Positions 33,250 through 44,574 of a DNA stretch of 64,000 nucleotides are shown one piece after another. Under the pieces are notes generated by a model. That model worked only from the letters and a program-made list of their open reading frames with translations. It ran no database searches and had not been told where the DNA came from. Every line of letters begins with the position of its first letter. The first letter of the stretch is position 1. Source of the DNA: Caprella mutica (Eukaryota > Arthropoda > Malacostraca > Amphipoda > Caprellidae). The stretch covers positions 124,001 through 188,000 of the forward strand of contig CANNZV010000512.1 in assembly GCA_947561585.1 (NCBI GenBank), written 5' to 3'. Both the position numbers and the translations under genes were made by a program.

Positions 33250-34020
33250 AGGTGAAAGTGGGAGAGGGCGTAAAGGAGGATGAAAGTGACTTGGGGGAAA
33301 GAGTGATAGGGAAGAAGAGAGTGATACGGAGGAAGAGAGTGATATGGAGGAAAAGATGACATGGGAGAGGAAAATCAGATGGGAGAGGAGAATGACATGG
33401 GAGAAGAGAATGACATGGGAGAGGAAAATGACATGGGAGAGAAGAATGACATAGGAGAGGAGCATGGGGAAAGAGACTGACAAGAGTGAAGATATTGTCA
33501 TGGGAGAAGAGATTGTCATGGAAGAAAAGAATAACAAGGGGGAAAAATTGTCATTGGGGAAGAGAATGACAAGCGGGATGAAGAGACTGACGTGGGAGAA
33601 GAGTATGACAGGGAGAAAGAGATTGTCATTGGGGAAAAGAATGACAGGGAGAAAGAGATGGTCATTGGGGAAAAGAATGACAGGGAGAAAGAGATGGTCA
33701 TTGGGGAAAAGAATGACAGGGAGAAAGAGATGGTCATTGGGGAAAAGAATGACAAAGAGAAAGAGATGGTCATTGGGGAAAAGAATGACAGGGAGAAAGA
33801 GATGGTCATTGGGGAAAAGAATGACAGGGAGAAAGAGATTGTCATTGGGGAAAAGAATGACAGGGAGAAAGAGATTGCCTTCAGGGAAAAGAATGACAGG
33901 AAGAAAGAGATGGTCATTGGGGAAAAGAATGACAGGAAGAAAGAGATTGCCATCAGGGAAAAGAATGACAGGGAGAAAAAGAGAGAAACAGAGAGTAAAA
34001 GAGGGAGTGCTGGCAGGGAA
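33250..34020. repeat. 36-bp minisatellite with an 18-bp leader array
   Basis: From 33360 the units are 18 bp (AATGACATGGGAGAGGAG type). From about 33600 they become 36 bp (ACAGGGAGAAAGAGATGGTC then ATTGGGGAAAAGAATG). The plus-strand frame at 33592 reads NDREKEMVIGEK repeats, but all frames on both strands are open because 36 is a multiple of three. It follows the recombinase-like gene by 30 bp and is in a different frame. Confidence 0.88.
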
Positions 34021-34040
34021 TTAAGAATGATGTAGAGCTT

Positions 34041-34334
34041 TTGAAGATAGAGATTACCCACCCCTTACCCCCCTCATTACTTCAAACTTCAAATTCCTTG
34101 AATGAATGGGAGATTTGTGAGGAGCATTATCTATATATAACTTTTTTAAAGCACATTGAAATAAATAGTAGACTTAAGATGATGAAAAAGGAGATCATAA
34201 AAGTTCTAATGCAAACTGTAGAAGGGACTAATGTGTTGGTGAAGTTTGGGATGGACAAAATTTTTAATAAGTTGAAGTATCTGAAAACTAAAGAAAAAAA
34301 AGGAAAAAATGCTGCACTTAAGGAATTGAATTAA
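34041..34334 (+). CDS. Lysine-rich open frame after the minisatellite
   Basis: A 97-codon frame ending KTKEKKGKNAALKELN, with a helical basic second half (LKMMKKEIIKVLMQ). Its position after the recombinase-like gene would suit the basic C-terminal helical domain that such genes have (compare 50180-50475), but sequence similarity is weak. Coding status is uncertain. Confidence 0.3.
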   Translation: MKIEITHPLPPSLLQTSNSLNEWEICEEHYLYITFLKHIEINSRLKMMKKEIIKVLMQTVEGTNVLVKFGMDKIFNKLKYLKTKEKKGKNAALKELN

Positions 34335-34514
34335 TTTTCATCTTTGTTAATTTTATGGATTGATTGTTATTTTTAAGGACTATATTTTTATTTTATCATT
34401 TTATAGGATACTTGTTTGTTAATTTTATAATTTTCAACTGTTAATGGAAAGAAATAAACAATAAAACTGATCATATATGTTGTTTACTTCATAATATCCT
34501 TCGTTTTTATCATT

Positions 34515-34665
34515 TAAGGTCTTTAAGGCATCTGTTAGGTAGTCTCACCTCTTCATTTTTCTATTTTGTGAGTGCAGTCATAGGTACTTGTGTCTTTTTC
34601 AGTCACACTCCTTGATAAGTGACTGCATTCATGGAGTAGCTTTTCTGCATCATTGCTCATGGAGA
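34515..34665 (+). mobile_element. MITE fragment, GTAGACTCGTAG family
   Basis: Shares CTCACCTCTTCATTTTTC, GTGACTGCATTCATGGAGTA and GCTTTTCTGCATC with the copies at 25509 and 41391. Confidence 0.6.
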
Positions 34666-34829
34666 AACTTTCCTTTTTGGCTGAATCAAGCACTTCCTTA
34701 CATCATTTCTTAAAAAAATTATCTCTACATCACGACAGCACCTCTTTCTATCATTTAAGATATTTTTTTTTTGTTATATAGTAATTTTTTGTTTTTAGGA
34801 CTCTAACTTTTTTTTTACAAGAACTAGGC

Positions 34830-34975
34830 AATTTAGTCGACTTTCAGGAAGAAGGTAGACAAATGTGGCATTTGGTAGACTAAAATGTCGACCAAATGCC
34901 AGCCCAAGTCGACTTAGTGCCTTGAGTCGACTAATGACCATCGATTTGGTCGACCAAATGTCCGATCCATCTCTA
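34830..34975. repeat. GTCGAC-rich segment with internal repeats
   Basis: GGTCGACCAAATG, TGTCGACCAAATGCC and AGTCGACT(T/A)A phrases recur in both orientations. A GGCATTTGGTTGACCAAAT relative occurs at 29182. Probably a mobile-element end. Confidence 0.4.
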
Positions 34976-35050
34976 TCTAAGTAGTTCTTCATTTGTTTAA
35001 CTAGGTAAATAAGGATTAAAAAAACATGGAGGGGGGGGGGCTCTTAACCG
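34976..35050 (+). mobile_element. Right-end fragment of the G-tract MITE
   Basis: Contains AGTAGTTCTTCATTTGTTTA, TAAATAAGGATTAAAAAAAC, an 11-base G-run and CTCTTAACCGTACCCC. Confidence 0.65.
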
Positions 35051-35159
35051 TACCCCATTGTCCCAGCCCTGGTCATAACTAGTTATACCAAGCGAGCACA
35101 AAGCTATATAGGTAGAATATTGCCTTAAACGACGCTAAGTTGTGGGTATACCTTAACGC

Positions 35160-35225
35160 TGATTGGCTAGAAGTTGGGTCAGAGTGCTGACGTCAGTGCA
35201 AACATACTCTGTATTTTATAACATG
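35160..35225 (+). promoter_or_regulatory. Promoter-like cluster: inverted CCAAT, CRE, TATA
   Basis: ATTGG (35162), TGACGTCA (35188-35195) and TATTTTATA (35212) occur in order within 60 bp. No gene start is recognised downstream on the plus strand, so this is only suggestive. Confidence 0.25.
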
Positions 35226-35801
35226 GAGTTGAGCGTCTATCTTATATTGTCTTTGGTAAAGGTAAAGCTTATCAAAATAAGCTCTTGAGTAAAAAAAAAA
35301 AAGTTTTTTTGAGTTCTTGTATTAATATATGGAATTTTAAATATAAAACCATTTCAGAATCATTATTCAAATTTCCTTCTTTCAGCAAAATCTCTAATAC
35401 CAGTTCCAAATTTAAATGAGATGCTTAACAACATAAAAACTATTTATTCAATTGCAAATAGAAGATTCGGGTATATTTAAATGGAATGGAAAAAATGGAA
35501 ATAGCTTAATTGTCATGATATAAAAACGTTCTTCAACCTAATTCATATAGTAAATATTATATTTCAAGATTTTAACTATAATTAATTGTAACATTATGAC
35601 AAAATCTTTTATTCCCCCATTAACTCACCAGTAAATCGAGATGTGATGCGAGTTAGCTCTCCAGGACCGCCCGACCAGATCCAGCCAAACATATTTAGCG
35701 ACACGTAATCAGAATGATTGGTTTCGACGATATGTCGTTCATCGTATCTTGTTTTGGCTGGTCTCCAGACATGCATCCTACCCTTCTGGTCACTTTTGAG
35801 G

Positions 35802-37085
35802 GTTTGGAAGCAATTTTTCAAACATTAATATTATTCTTAAAAATAAGTTCCTAAGTAGGTGATAGGGTTTAAACTATAGTAGAGACACTACATTATGACG
35901 TGGCAGTGTTATTTTTTACAAAAATTTAATCAATTCAAAAATGTCAGACAAAAGAGAAGCCATTATTGCTCTACACCGTGCCGGGAAGTCAGATTCCGTC
36001 ATTTCAAAGACTCTCTCAATAGCGAGATCGACTGTTTGGAAGTGTGTGAAGCGTTTTAATGAGAGAGGAGACTTGACTGATCGTCCAAGAAGTGGTAGAC
36101 CACGCTCACAACGCACCAAACAACTGATAAAATGTGCCCGAGAGAAGATCAGGAGGAACCCGAAAAGGTCAATACGATTGTTAGCCAAAACAGCTAATGT
36201 GAGTCCCAGAACAATGAGAAGAGTTGTCAAAGAAGACCAAAAGATGTCCTCTTTCACCCTCCAAAAGAGACAGACTCTGTCAGAAGCTGTAAAGAAAAAG
36301 AGATTGGAGAGAAGCAAAGCACTTCTGAGAGAATTGAAGTCTGGCACGGCTGGAGAAATTGTTTGGTCTGACGAAAAAAAATTCACAGTGGAAATGGCTC
36401 ACAACCGGAGGAATGACAGAATAATTGGTAAAAGTGCAAAAGACATCCCATACAACCAAAAAACTGTCCACAGAACCATGAAACCTGCTTCAGTAATGGT
36501 CTGGGCCGCCGTTTCAGAAACTTGGAGATCTCCTTTAATTTTTGTGGAACAAGGCGCCAAAATCAATGCTAAATGTTATATTGAGAATATTTTGACGCCA
36601 ATGTTGGAGTCAGCTAAGGATCACTTCGGTAATGACACTCTATGGACATTTCAGCAAGACGGCAGACTTCACATACTGCAAATGTCACTCAAAACTGGTG
36701 CCATGACCATCTTCCACGGTTTTGGTCCAAAGAAATGTGGCCTCCCTGCTCCCCAGATGTTAATCTTATGGACTTTTCGGTATGGTCTATTCTTTAATCA
36801 AAGACCTGTGGTAAATTCCATCGCAGTGTGGATGATTTAAAGCGTTCGCTCCAGAGATCTTGGAAGGAAATTTCACAAGAACAGTTGCGTGCCGCAGTAG
36901 GAGGAGTTCGGAGGAGATTTGAGGCTGTTATTAAAAACAAGGGGGGACATTTTGAATAAAATTTATGATTTTTGAATTCTTAAACCCTTATGTAATAATA
37001 CATAACTGTAAATTATTAGATAAATTTTTCGTTGGATTACAATATGCTCTTTCATTTGCTTCCAAACTTACGCCCCACCCTGTAT
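35802..37085 (+). mobile_element. maT (DD37D) transposon copy, nested
   Basis: The right end reads TTGCTTCCAAACTTACGCCC then CACCCTGTATA. The left end begins with the matching GTTTGGAAGCAA (35802-35813), so the outermost 20 or so bases of the left TIR have been lost. It encodes the transposase at 35941-36959 and lies inside an exon of the minus-strand Tc1-like gene. Confidence 0.65.
35941..36959 (+). pseudogene. maT-type transposase, frameshift plus stop
   Basis: ATG at 35941 opens a frame with two helix-turn-helix domains (HRAGKSDSVISKTLSIARST, then NVSPRTMRRVV). The first catalytic Asp is in WSDEKKF near residue 140 and the second in FQQDG. A one-base loss near 36664 moves the frame. The next frame holds NWCHDHLPRFWSKEMW and LMDFSVWSIL (third Asp, DD37D spacing), then TAA in place of the next codon, then an open basic tail ending NKGGHFE at 36959. 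It is a relative of the copy at 12186, recognisably the same family but clearly diverged. Confidence 0.85.
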
Positions 37086-37945
37086 ATGACATACTGCCAA
37101 AAGTTGTCATCAAGTGTGATTTCTGAAACGGTAATAGAAGTTAGCAGTCATAATTTATTTATGAATAGAAATAATCCAAAAATCCTACATATCTTTTCAT
37201 AGTAAAGAGTTCAATTTTTTATTTTTAAATATTTATCTTGATTAGATTATAACTAACAACACAAACTCTACAGTAAAGACTAACTTATGTTTTCTTACCG
37301 GTGCTCTCTGCAGAAATTGAGTCTCTCTTCTACATGACGTCTCGTAAGAGTCTCTCTGCAAGCAGGGACATGGTGGAACAGGGCAGCTTCTTTGAGCCTA
37401 TTTCTCACGGTTCGGACAGATACTCTGTTAACCAATCCTGTTCAAATAAACCTAAATCAATAAATGAATTAATTATCACAGGCTTTGATATTTATTGATA
37501 GATTTTAATTGGCAAACTGAACACAATATTTAGTAATTAGAATCAGAAACAAACCTTCATCTCTGGTTATTTTCACAGCAGTAGTGAGAGGGGTAGCGCG
37601 AGCTCTAGCGATGATTTGCACATCTTCATCAGCCGTGGTGGCGCGGGACCTGCCACTCCGTCTCCTGGAATTCAAATCCCCCTCTTCTACTTGTCTGTGG
37701 GTGCAAATTATTCCCATAGTATTATAAATCATGTTCATTCAATGTCCTATTCAAAAACTTTTAAGAGACACAGATTTGGATAGTTGGATAAAGTTAAAAT
37801 ATGATGAAGTTCACCTTTTCAACCACCTCTGCACAGTACTCAAGCAACAACCCAACTCTGCACTGATTTGCCGGAAAGAAAGGCCAGCATCTTTAGGGGC
37901 AACAATATTTTGCCTCGAATAAGCCTCTCTTTTTCTCTGCGTGTG

Positions 37946-39889
37946 TTGGTTACTCCAAAATTATTATTTCGATCCATATTTCTGAAATGCAACACTAAAT
38001 AAAACAATGCACTGAATAAATGGATAAGTAAATCATGCTATAATATCACCCCAGTAAAAGTTAATATTCATGATTTAGACATGCGAAACTTGGAATTTCA
38101 ATATTGTATGATGGACATACTCTTGAGGCTCACTAGAGAAATTGATTTCATTTATATTTGTAGCGGTAACATACTATACTGTATATAAATATTAGCTATA
38201 TACATATATTAATCTCGAGTTAAGATAAGAAAGCCGAAGTTTGTAAATTCAATATGAATAGATTTATAACTTTAACTCATCCTAATAATTATTTCGCAAT
38301 TCAATGCTGCTCTAGTGGAGAGCAGCTAAATTTTGGCTTAACCACAAATAGGCTAATAACATGAATGCATACACGAAAATAAATTAAAAGAAACTTTGAA
38401 GAATTAGCCTGAATTGTGTTCTATGAAAGATTTCATCTATCACTATCTGTGGAAATAATTAATGCAGAAAAGCTACTCTGCGTATACACTATACAATCAC
38501 TAATAAAAAAAAGTGACGAAAAAGAAACAATTACTCTGGTAACTGTATTCCTAAATAAATAAAGATAATGAAGAGGTAATAGTAAAGGGAATTCTATAGG
38601 TTTCAAATTATCCAAAACTCTAAAGAACTACTATTTGAACAACTTAAAATGAAAGTGACAAATGAAGAACCATTTCACTGGAAAATCTAAAACAAAATGG
38701 AGGAACTTCGCATAATTCAAACACTCGCAGTAGTCTGTTAGTGGGTGTTAACTTAGATCATGAATATATAAATAACTTTATAAAAAATAAATCCAAATGA
38801 CCTATAACAACCATTGAAAAAATTCTTATCGAGTACTGTAAGATTTCGACTTCCAAACCACAAAGCGAAATGAATGGAAATATAGAATACGTCGACTCGA
38901 CAATCTAATATCTTTAAATGGAATTGAAAATTTAGCAATAAAATGGGGAATATAGAATCCGTATGTGACGATTGCAATCTAGTTTGTTCATGTTGTTACC
39001 TATTATGAAATCTTATCTAGTTGATTAATAAAAGTTACATTTTATAAACTTTTATTTGGTTTCCATCACTTCGGAGAAACTACAATACCGCCTGGAATTT
39101 GGAATAACTATTAATTTAATTGATAAAACTTACTCTTTAATCAACTTTGAACAAATTATAGGTTTCGTTTTACCGTTCGTCTGAATTAGCAGTAAAATAA
39201 CCATACTAAACTATTTGCTGGTTTTAAATAATAGTACTATTTAAAGATATTAAAACTAATTATTAAATACAATTTTCATGCCCAACATATACCTCCAATA
39301 GTGCCGGAACTGTAGTGATCACAATCTTTTAAGCAGACTAGATTTTACGTTCATCACTGTGATAAGACATCTCTTCTTGCAATTTTAATCTTTTATATCA
39401 GAGAAATCCTTTTCTCATAAATTCAGTGAACTCAATTTAAAATTCCAAATAATAATATAATTTCGTTACATATTTCATAATTTATTGTTTGATAAGCCAG
39501 ATGACATTACTACTTTGTATACTACTGAATGGATTATGCCTTCCATAAAGGCTAATATTTTATACTTCTAGTTGTAATAAGGATGGTGAACGGGATCAAA
39601 TAAAATCCATGAGCACTATTTCGAATATTTTCAAGCATTATAATCGAGAGATTTTCTTAAACTAAATTATTATTTAACACCATACTTGAGACTTACAAAG
39701 ATAATAAGGAGTTTTATGTATCTATATATTCTTAGATAGATTACAGATGGAGCTTTTTATTATACTTTACCATTTAAGTTTTGTTTGGTGCCCTTTTCCT
39801 TCAGCTTTCTTTTGTATCTTTTCTCAACTTCCTCCTCTTCTTTCCTATTCCTTCTGACTTGCTATATCCATGGTAAGCATCCTAGGAAT
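37946..39889. other. AT-rich region with one MITE fragment
   Basis: 38430-38600 (minus orientation) resembles the GTAGACTCGTAG MITE family (GCAGAAAAGCTACTCTGCGT and AATGAAGAGGTAATAGTA). Otherwise no feature was recognised. Confidence 0.45.
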
Positions 39890-40154
39890 ACGGTCATGAG
39901 CCCCCCCCCCCCTGTTTTTTAATCCTTATTTACCTAGCTAAACTAATGAAGAACTACTTAGATTGAAATAATTGAGAGTTGCTAATGTAGTTTGTTGTAT
40001 CCGCTAGCTTGTTGTACTGCACACTTCATGATTGTTTAATCACCTAGCAGGGGGTTCGGGGGTGGCAAATAAAGATTAAAAATATACTTTTACCTATATA
40101 AATAATACAGGTAAATAAGGATTAAAAAACATGGGGGAGGGGCTTATGACCTAC
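39890..40154. mobile_element. Complete G-tract MITE, second full copy
   Basis: The left end is CGGTCATGAGCC followed by a C-run, TGTTTTTTAATCCTTATTTA and CCT. The right end is AGGTAAATAAGGATTAAAAA, then ACATGGGGGAGGGGCTTATG and ACCT. The interior carries TTGTATCCGCTAGCTTGTTG and GCAGGGGGTTCGGGGGTGGC. Confidence 0.75.
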
Positions 40155-41390
40155 ACCCAGCAACCTAATGGCTAGTGCATGGAGCGTATTTTCAGGATCC
40201 CCTCTTCTACGATGTCTTCTTATGAGACATCTTCTTCGTTGTGAATAGGGAAACTTTTGGAACACCTAAAATAATAACAGTAATCGGACAATCGTGTTGC
40301 AACGTCTTTGGATCTATCATTAGCGTAACCGTCGATAGATAACATTATATGCAGTCTTATGAATAATTTTAAAATGGTAGGTTAGTGGCTCGTGTGAGTA
40401 TATGGGAGAAAGCTTTATCCCCGTAATGTCAATAGTGACAAAAACTTTACTTTACTGTTTATAGTAAAGCAATCTAAGTAAACACACCAAACATTAAAAC
40501 AGTAGAGTTTACATTTCATCACTATCGAAGATACCTTGAAGAGGTAGCTTCCTCTATAGGGAGAATAATTATTAGGGGAAGGGGGGAAATTTCACCCGAA
40601 ATGAAATATACAGCCAACAATTGATTATTTTTGTAGATTTAATAACCTAATATTCCGTACAGATATCCAAATTGTCTTTGGCATGAACAATCATCATAAT
40701 TTACAAAAATATATACCATTAGTGTTTCTCAATTTTTGTATATCCCATTTGTGGACTCAGCGGTCTTAGCAAAAAAAAAAAAAAGAAATATCTCCTATAT
40801 AAATAGTTTACTCCACTTCTCTCAATAGCTGAGTTCAATTTTTCTTTAAAGTCACTCACTCACTGGATATATTAACTTCCATGGAATAATGAAAATTAAA
40901 GGAGATTGAATTATTAAAAACGGACAGTTTTCTCTTTTCTATACCACTAGTGCTTTGCAAACTAAGTATCAGAAACTGAGTGTCCTCCGATAGCTTAGAG
41001 AGAGTTTAATTATTCGAGAATATGGACAATTATTGGACATTCCCTATTATATTATCAATGAAATATTGTAATTTGGAGAGGATTGTGATATTTATAATAT
41101 AATTACCTCTCTAAAGCATTATTTAATAAGCTTAGTTCATAAACAAAGCCTACACACTAAATAAACAACACTATTGCAATTACTTAATTATAATTAATTA
41201 AGCCATGACATCACCGATAATAAATGTTACTAAGCATGTGGTTGGTACAACACAATATGCGCTAATATATTAAAATCGCGCGAAAATTAAATTTTTAAAC
41301 AATTATCAAACAAAGAAATTTGTCAAGAAACATCAGAAGTTCAGCGTATGTTTTTACCAGCAACGGTAGTATTAAGTTCCTAATTTATGG
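40155..41390. other. AT-rich stretch without recognised gene
   Basis: Nothing recognised. Confidence 0.4.
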
Positions 41391-41824
41391 GTAGACTCGT
41401 AGAAATCATTTTCTGTAACCTCTTCATTTTCCTCTACCTATGTTTAAGAGCAGTCACCATTGTTCGCGTTACTATTACTAGGTTGTATTTTCACGGAGTA
41501 GCTTTCCTGCGTCCTTCAACTTGGTGATAGGTGAATTAGAAATCCCTTCTGTAATAATACTTTCTTCAAAATCCTAAAATAAAATAGAAAACTGATCGAT
41601 GACTGTATACTTTTATAGGTGGAACTACAGTTTTATCAAATCTTAAAGAAGTGTAAATCAGTTAAAAAATGCCACAGTCGATGACTATTCTCATGGATGC
41701 AGAAAAGCTACTCTGTGAATGCAAACAAGGAATGTGATGAAAATGGACAAAAGCACCGGTAGCTGGACTCGTGGATGGAAGAGGAAAATGAAGAGTTGAT
41801 AGTACATGAAGCCTACGAGTCTAC
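41391..41824. mobile_element. Complete MITE, GTAGACTCGTAG family
   Basis: The ends are GTAGACTCGTAG and its complement CTACGAGTCTAC. Long imperfect arms follow: TCTTCATTTTCCTCTACC on the left, and the complement of TCTTCATTTTCCTCTTCCAT on the right. The GAGTAGCTTTCCTGCGTCC phrase in the left arm matches GCAGAAAAGCTACTCTG in the right. No coding capacity. Confidence 0.75.
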
Positions 41825-43479
41825 CTAATACATTATCTAAGACCTCGTAGTTGAAGAGCTAACCCTAGTGCTATCCTCCAAAACTGCAAGAAGCGTTAAA
41901 AAATGATAAAGATAAGATAAAAAAAAACCTAATCCAAATAACAACATTTCTGGGCCCAAGGGTCGCCATCTCCCTTCTCTTCCATTCACCACAAACAGCA
42001 TCAAAATAGAGCTCCTGCGGGCTAATAAACATGCGTATGATTAAAATGTTCAATTGCAAGGTGTAATGTCTCATCATCTAGATTACATTAACTATTTTTC
42101 TCTCTGACTGCTTCTATGAAGTCCCTTGTATCTTTTTTACTTCATCAATATGAATTAGAGTAGAATGCAGAATCTTTGAACCCCTAGTCCGATTAAAAAC
42201 TAATGTGGAAATTGCTTTTGGGTTGGAAGTAAATGACGGGCTAGCAATTTAATGTGTAATTACTAATAAAAATAATTACGAGTTTTTTAAGTATTTTGAA
42301 TACGAAATATTGCTTGATTTTATTTTTTAAATAATTATTAAGAGAAAAATAGTCCATTTATTAAAAAAATATCTTTACAGTACTTGTGTTATCTATACAA
42401 ATAAATTTATGGAGGTATTAAAGTCAACTCTTTCTCGTTCATCAACAATAAGAACAAAGAGGCGTTTCCTCTGTAAAAAAATGAATGGAAATCCTAACGA
42501 AATCTTTCGATTTTCAATCATTAAAGTAAAATTTCGTATTAGTTTCCTTATTGGGCTACAATTTGAAGTTTGTTTCAGAGTCCAGACGAATCTGATGAAT
42601 TTAAAAGAATACTAAAGTTTTTTGTACGGAATCCCTAAGAAACTACAGGAGATGTGTTTAGGCTGTTCTGGTAGCTGGTCTCAACAATAATTGAATTTAA
42701 CTTTATTCCAGATTTTTTATGTTGCTCTTAGAGTGTATTAAACGTGAAAACTTTAAACTACGCTTTAATTTTAGTTTTGACCTTCCTAACTGATCGTACA
42801 GTGCCGAAGGTTAATATATGGAAAGGTTGATAAATATTAAATTTAAGAATGACAAACAATTTGTTGTGTTATGCAGAAGCTATTTTTTTACTTATATAGA
42901 TGAAAGAATGAAGATGAATCTAAAATCAATTCAAAGACAATAAATGAATGAAAACATAGATTCATTTATTTAGATACATTATTTAATATGTTGCTACACA
43001 GGTCTAGATCAGGGTAACCACATGTTTACCAGATTATGAAGTCCCTGTTAATGTAGTTACACACATGTTTAAAATGTATGAGAAATAGACGCCTTAAGTA
43101 TTATGATTCAGCGACACATTAATGAAATCAACATTTCGTCAAAAGATTAATAGTTTTAATTACTTAAATCGAAATGTTAAGTTTGTATATTACTATGATA
43201 TAATGTAATTGACACCATCTTTGGATATTCAATTGAAATTCACTAATTGGTATCTATATTGTCATTTACTATTCACTTATTGGCATCTTTTCTAGTTACT
43301 ACAAAAAGGCGGGGCTTATCCAAAGCAGCGGTGCCAAATCTCAAAATATTGACTGAAAAATCCACGGTTTTCGTAATTTAATATTCTAACTGTAGTCATA
43401 ATTTGTTTCCCTGATAATACGTAACATACAGCACTAAAGTGCCTCTCCTGAAAAATAGCTTTTTTGAAGTAATGACAGT
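41825..43479. other. AT-rich stretch without recognised gene
   Basis: Only chance open frames (for example 42409-42615 plus). No domain was recognised. Confidence 0.4.
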
Positions 43480-43660
43480 GCCGCAAATAAGCGATATAAG
43501 AAAGAACGATTTTACAATCGTTATTTAATTTTTATTTTAGTTGGTATGCATTATTACCTCCCACTAAAATAATAATTAATTTACAATCGTAATATCGTTT
43601 TCTCTTATATGACCGAAGTTATGAAACTGACCGAAAATTCGTAATTTACCATGTGAAATA
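43480..43660. mobile_element. Foldback MITE related to 4373-4556
   Basis: The left arm AAGAACGATTTTACAATCGT with TTATTTTAG pairs with the right arm CTAAAATAAT and TTTACAATCGTAATATCGTT. The right end CTTATATGACCGAAGTTATG with AAACTGACCGAAAATT resembles the arm of the 4373 element. Confidence 0.55.
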
Positions 43661-43861
43661 ATGACAGATTAAGTAGCTAACTATGAAAATACCGAAAGGA
43701 AGGGCTGATAAAACTGACAGAATTGAGTAGTTAGTAAAAGATGACTAAACCCGAATCCTTGGCAACCCTGACTACAATGTAGCTACTACACTCTACTCAC
43801 TCACTCGGCAGAGCTTATCTAGGTGCTAAAAATTATTCCCTTTACTTTCCTGTATGAGCCT

Positions 43862-44398
43862 CTACAGTCTACATACAGGACACAATTTTATTCGTCTCCC
43901 TTTGTATTCAGAAGTGCACCTTGAGCATATACACATATGCCTGCAAGGCCAGAAGAAGTGCGTTGCTCTGGCCATCATACAGATCAGTAGACTCCTGAAA
44001 TTACTTCAGCAGTGGGAGTAGAGAGGTGGAGGCGGTGGCTGAAAAGTAAGAAGAGGTGGAGGCGGTGGCTGAAAAAGTAAGAAGAGGTGGTCATAATAGG
44101 TAGAATGTAGGAAGTTAGGAACAATGATATCTTTAATCTTTCTAATTTAAAAATTCGTCTGTAAATTGAAATTAATGAAATGAATCAGTTGGTATCAATT
44201 TGCACTGTCAATTACCGGGCTGCAATTAACATGTGCTGTATTCGAAATTAATTGTATGAAGTTATATATATGATAAATAAGACCCAATAGAAATATGAAT
44301 TGTTATTGTTTGAGAATTACGAGTTGATGCGTACGTACCTCTATTCCTACCTAGTCTTGTCAGCAATGACGTGTTCGTCGTGACGCTGTCAAAAGAAT
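43862..44398 (-). pseudogene. Second RING-finger gene copy, frameshifted
   Basis: Exon 44339-44398 is 60 nt, between TTCTTCCACAG and AG|GTACGT, and encodes SFDSVTTNTSLLTRLGRNR. It is clearly paralogous to the exon at 13588 and identical in length and phase. The next exon (from 44038 after GGCTTTTCAG-like sequence) runs through PTAEVISGVY and then loses one base at the first zinc-ligand Cys. The following frame has ICMMARATHFFWPCRHMCIC, SRCTSEYK and CPVCRL, then stop at 43862. A 30-bp duplication (44011-44070) repeats the acceptor region. An upstream exon ending at 44511 is possible. Confidence 0.65.
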
Positions 44399-44574
44399 CT
44401 GTGGAAGAAGAATTTATTTGAATTGCATTTTTCATTCGGAATAACGTACAAAAAATCCAATACAACATTTTCTTGTATTCAGATGCCATAGCTTCGGATT
44501 TTAATTGTACGTTGCAGATTTCGTAGTCGAAGTTCTTTCCCCTCGGGGAGGATTATAGATGTTTATTCGATCTA

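Larger units (their letters stand above)
35629..37945 (-). pseudogene. Intron-containing Tc1-like transposase gene, split by a nested maT element
   Basis: Exon 1 (37815 to about 37945) encodes NIVAPKDAGLSFRQISAELG and ends WLKR at AG|GTGAAC. Exon 2 (37555-37694) has NSRRRSGRSRATTADED. Exon 3 (37299-37437) has VSVRTVRNRLKEAALF and TRRHVEERLNFCREH and ends at a GTAAGA donor. Exon phases agree for 1-2 and 2-3. These are the two helix-turn-helix domains of a Tc1 transposase. A further exon starts at 37122 after TTACCGTTTCAG, with DDNFWQYVI. It resumes below 35801 with LKSDQKGRMHVWRP and SLNMFGWIWSGGPGEL, ending at a consensus GTGAGT donor (35629). The maT copy (35802-37085) lies between the halves, and the segment holding the first catalytic Asp is missing. 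The exon 3 to 4 join is off by one base, and the 5' ATG is in another frame. Exons for the rest of the catalytic domain were not found. Confidence 0.7.

Noticed and set aside
33516..34061. Minus-strand Ser/Phe-rich frame across the 36-bp minisatellite
   Set aside because: Antisense shadow of a repeat whose period is a multiple of three.
35190..35260. A gene start downstream of the CRE/TATA-like cluster
   Set aside because: ATGs follow but no open frame of useful length or recognisable exon does.
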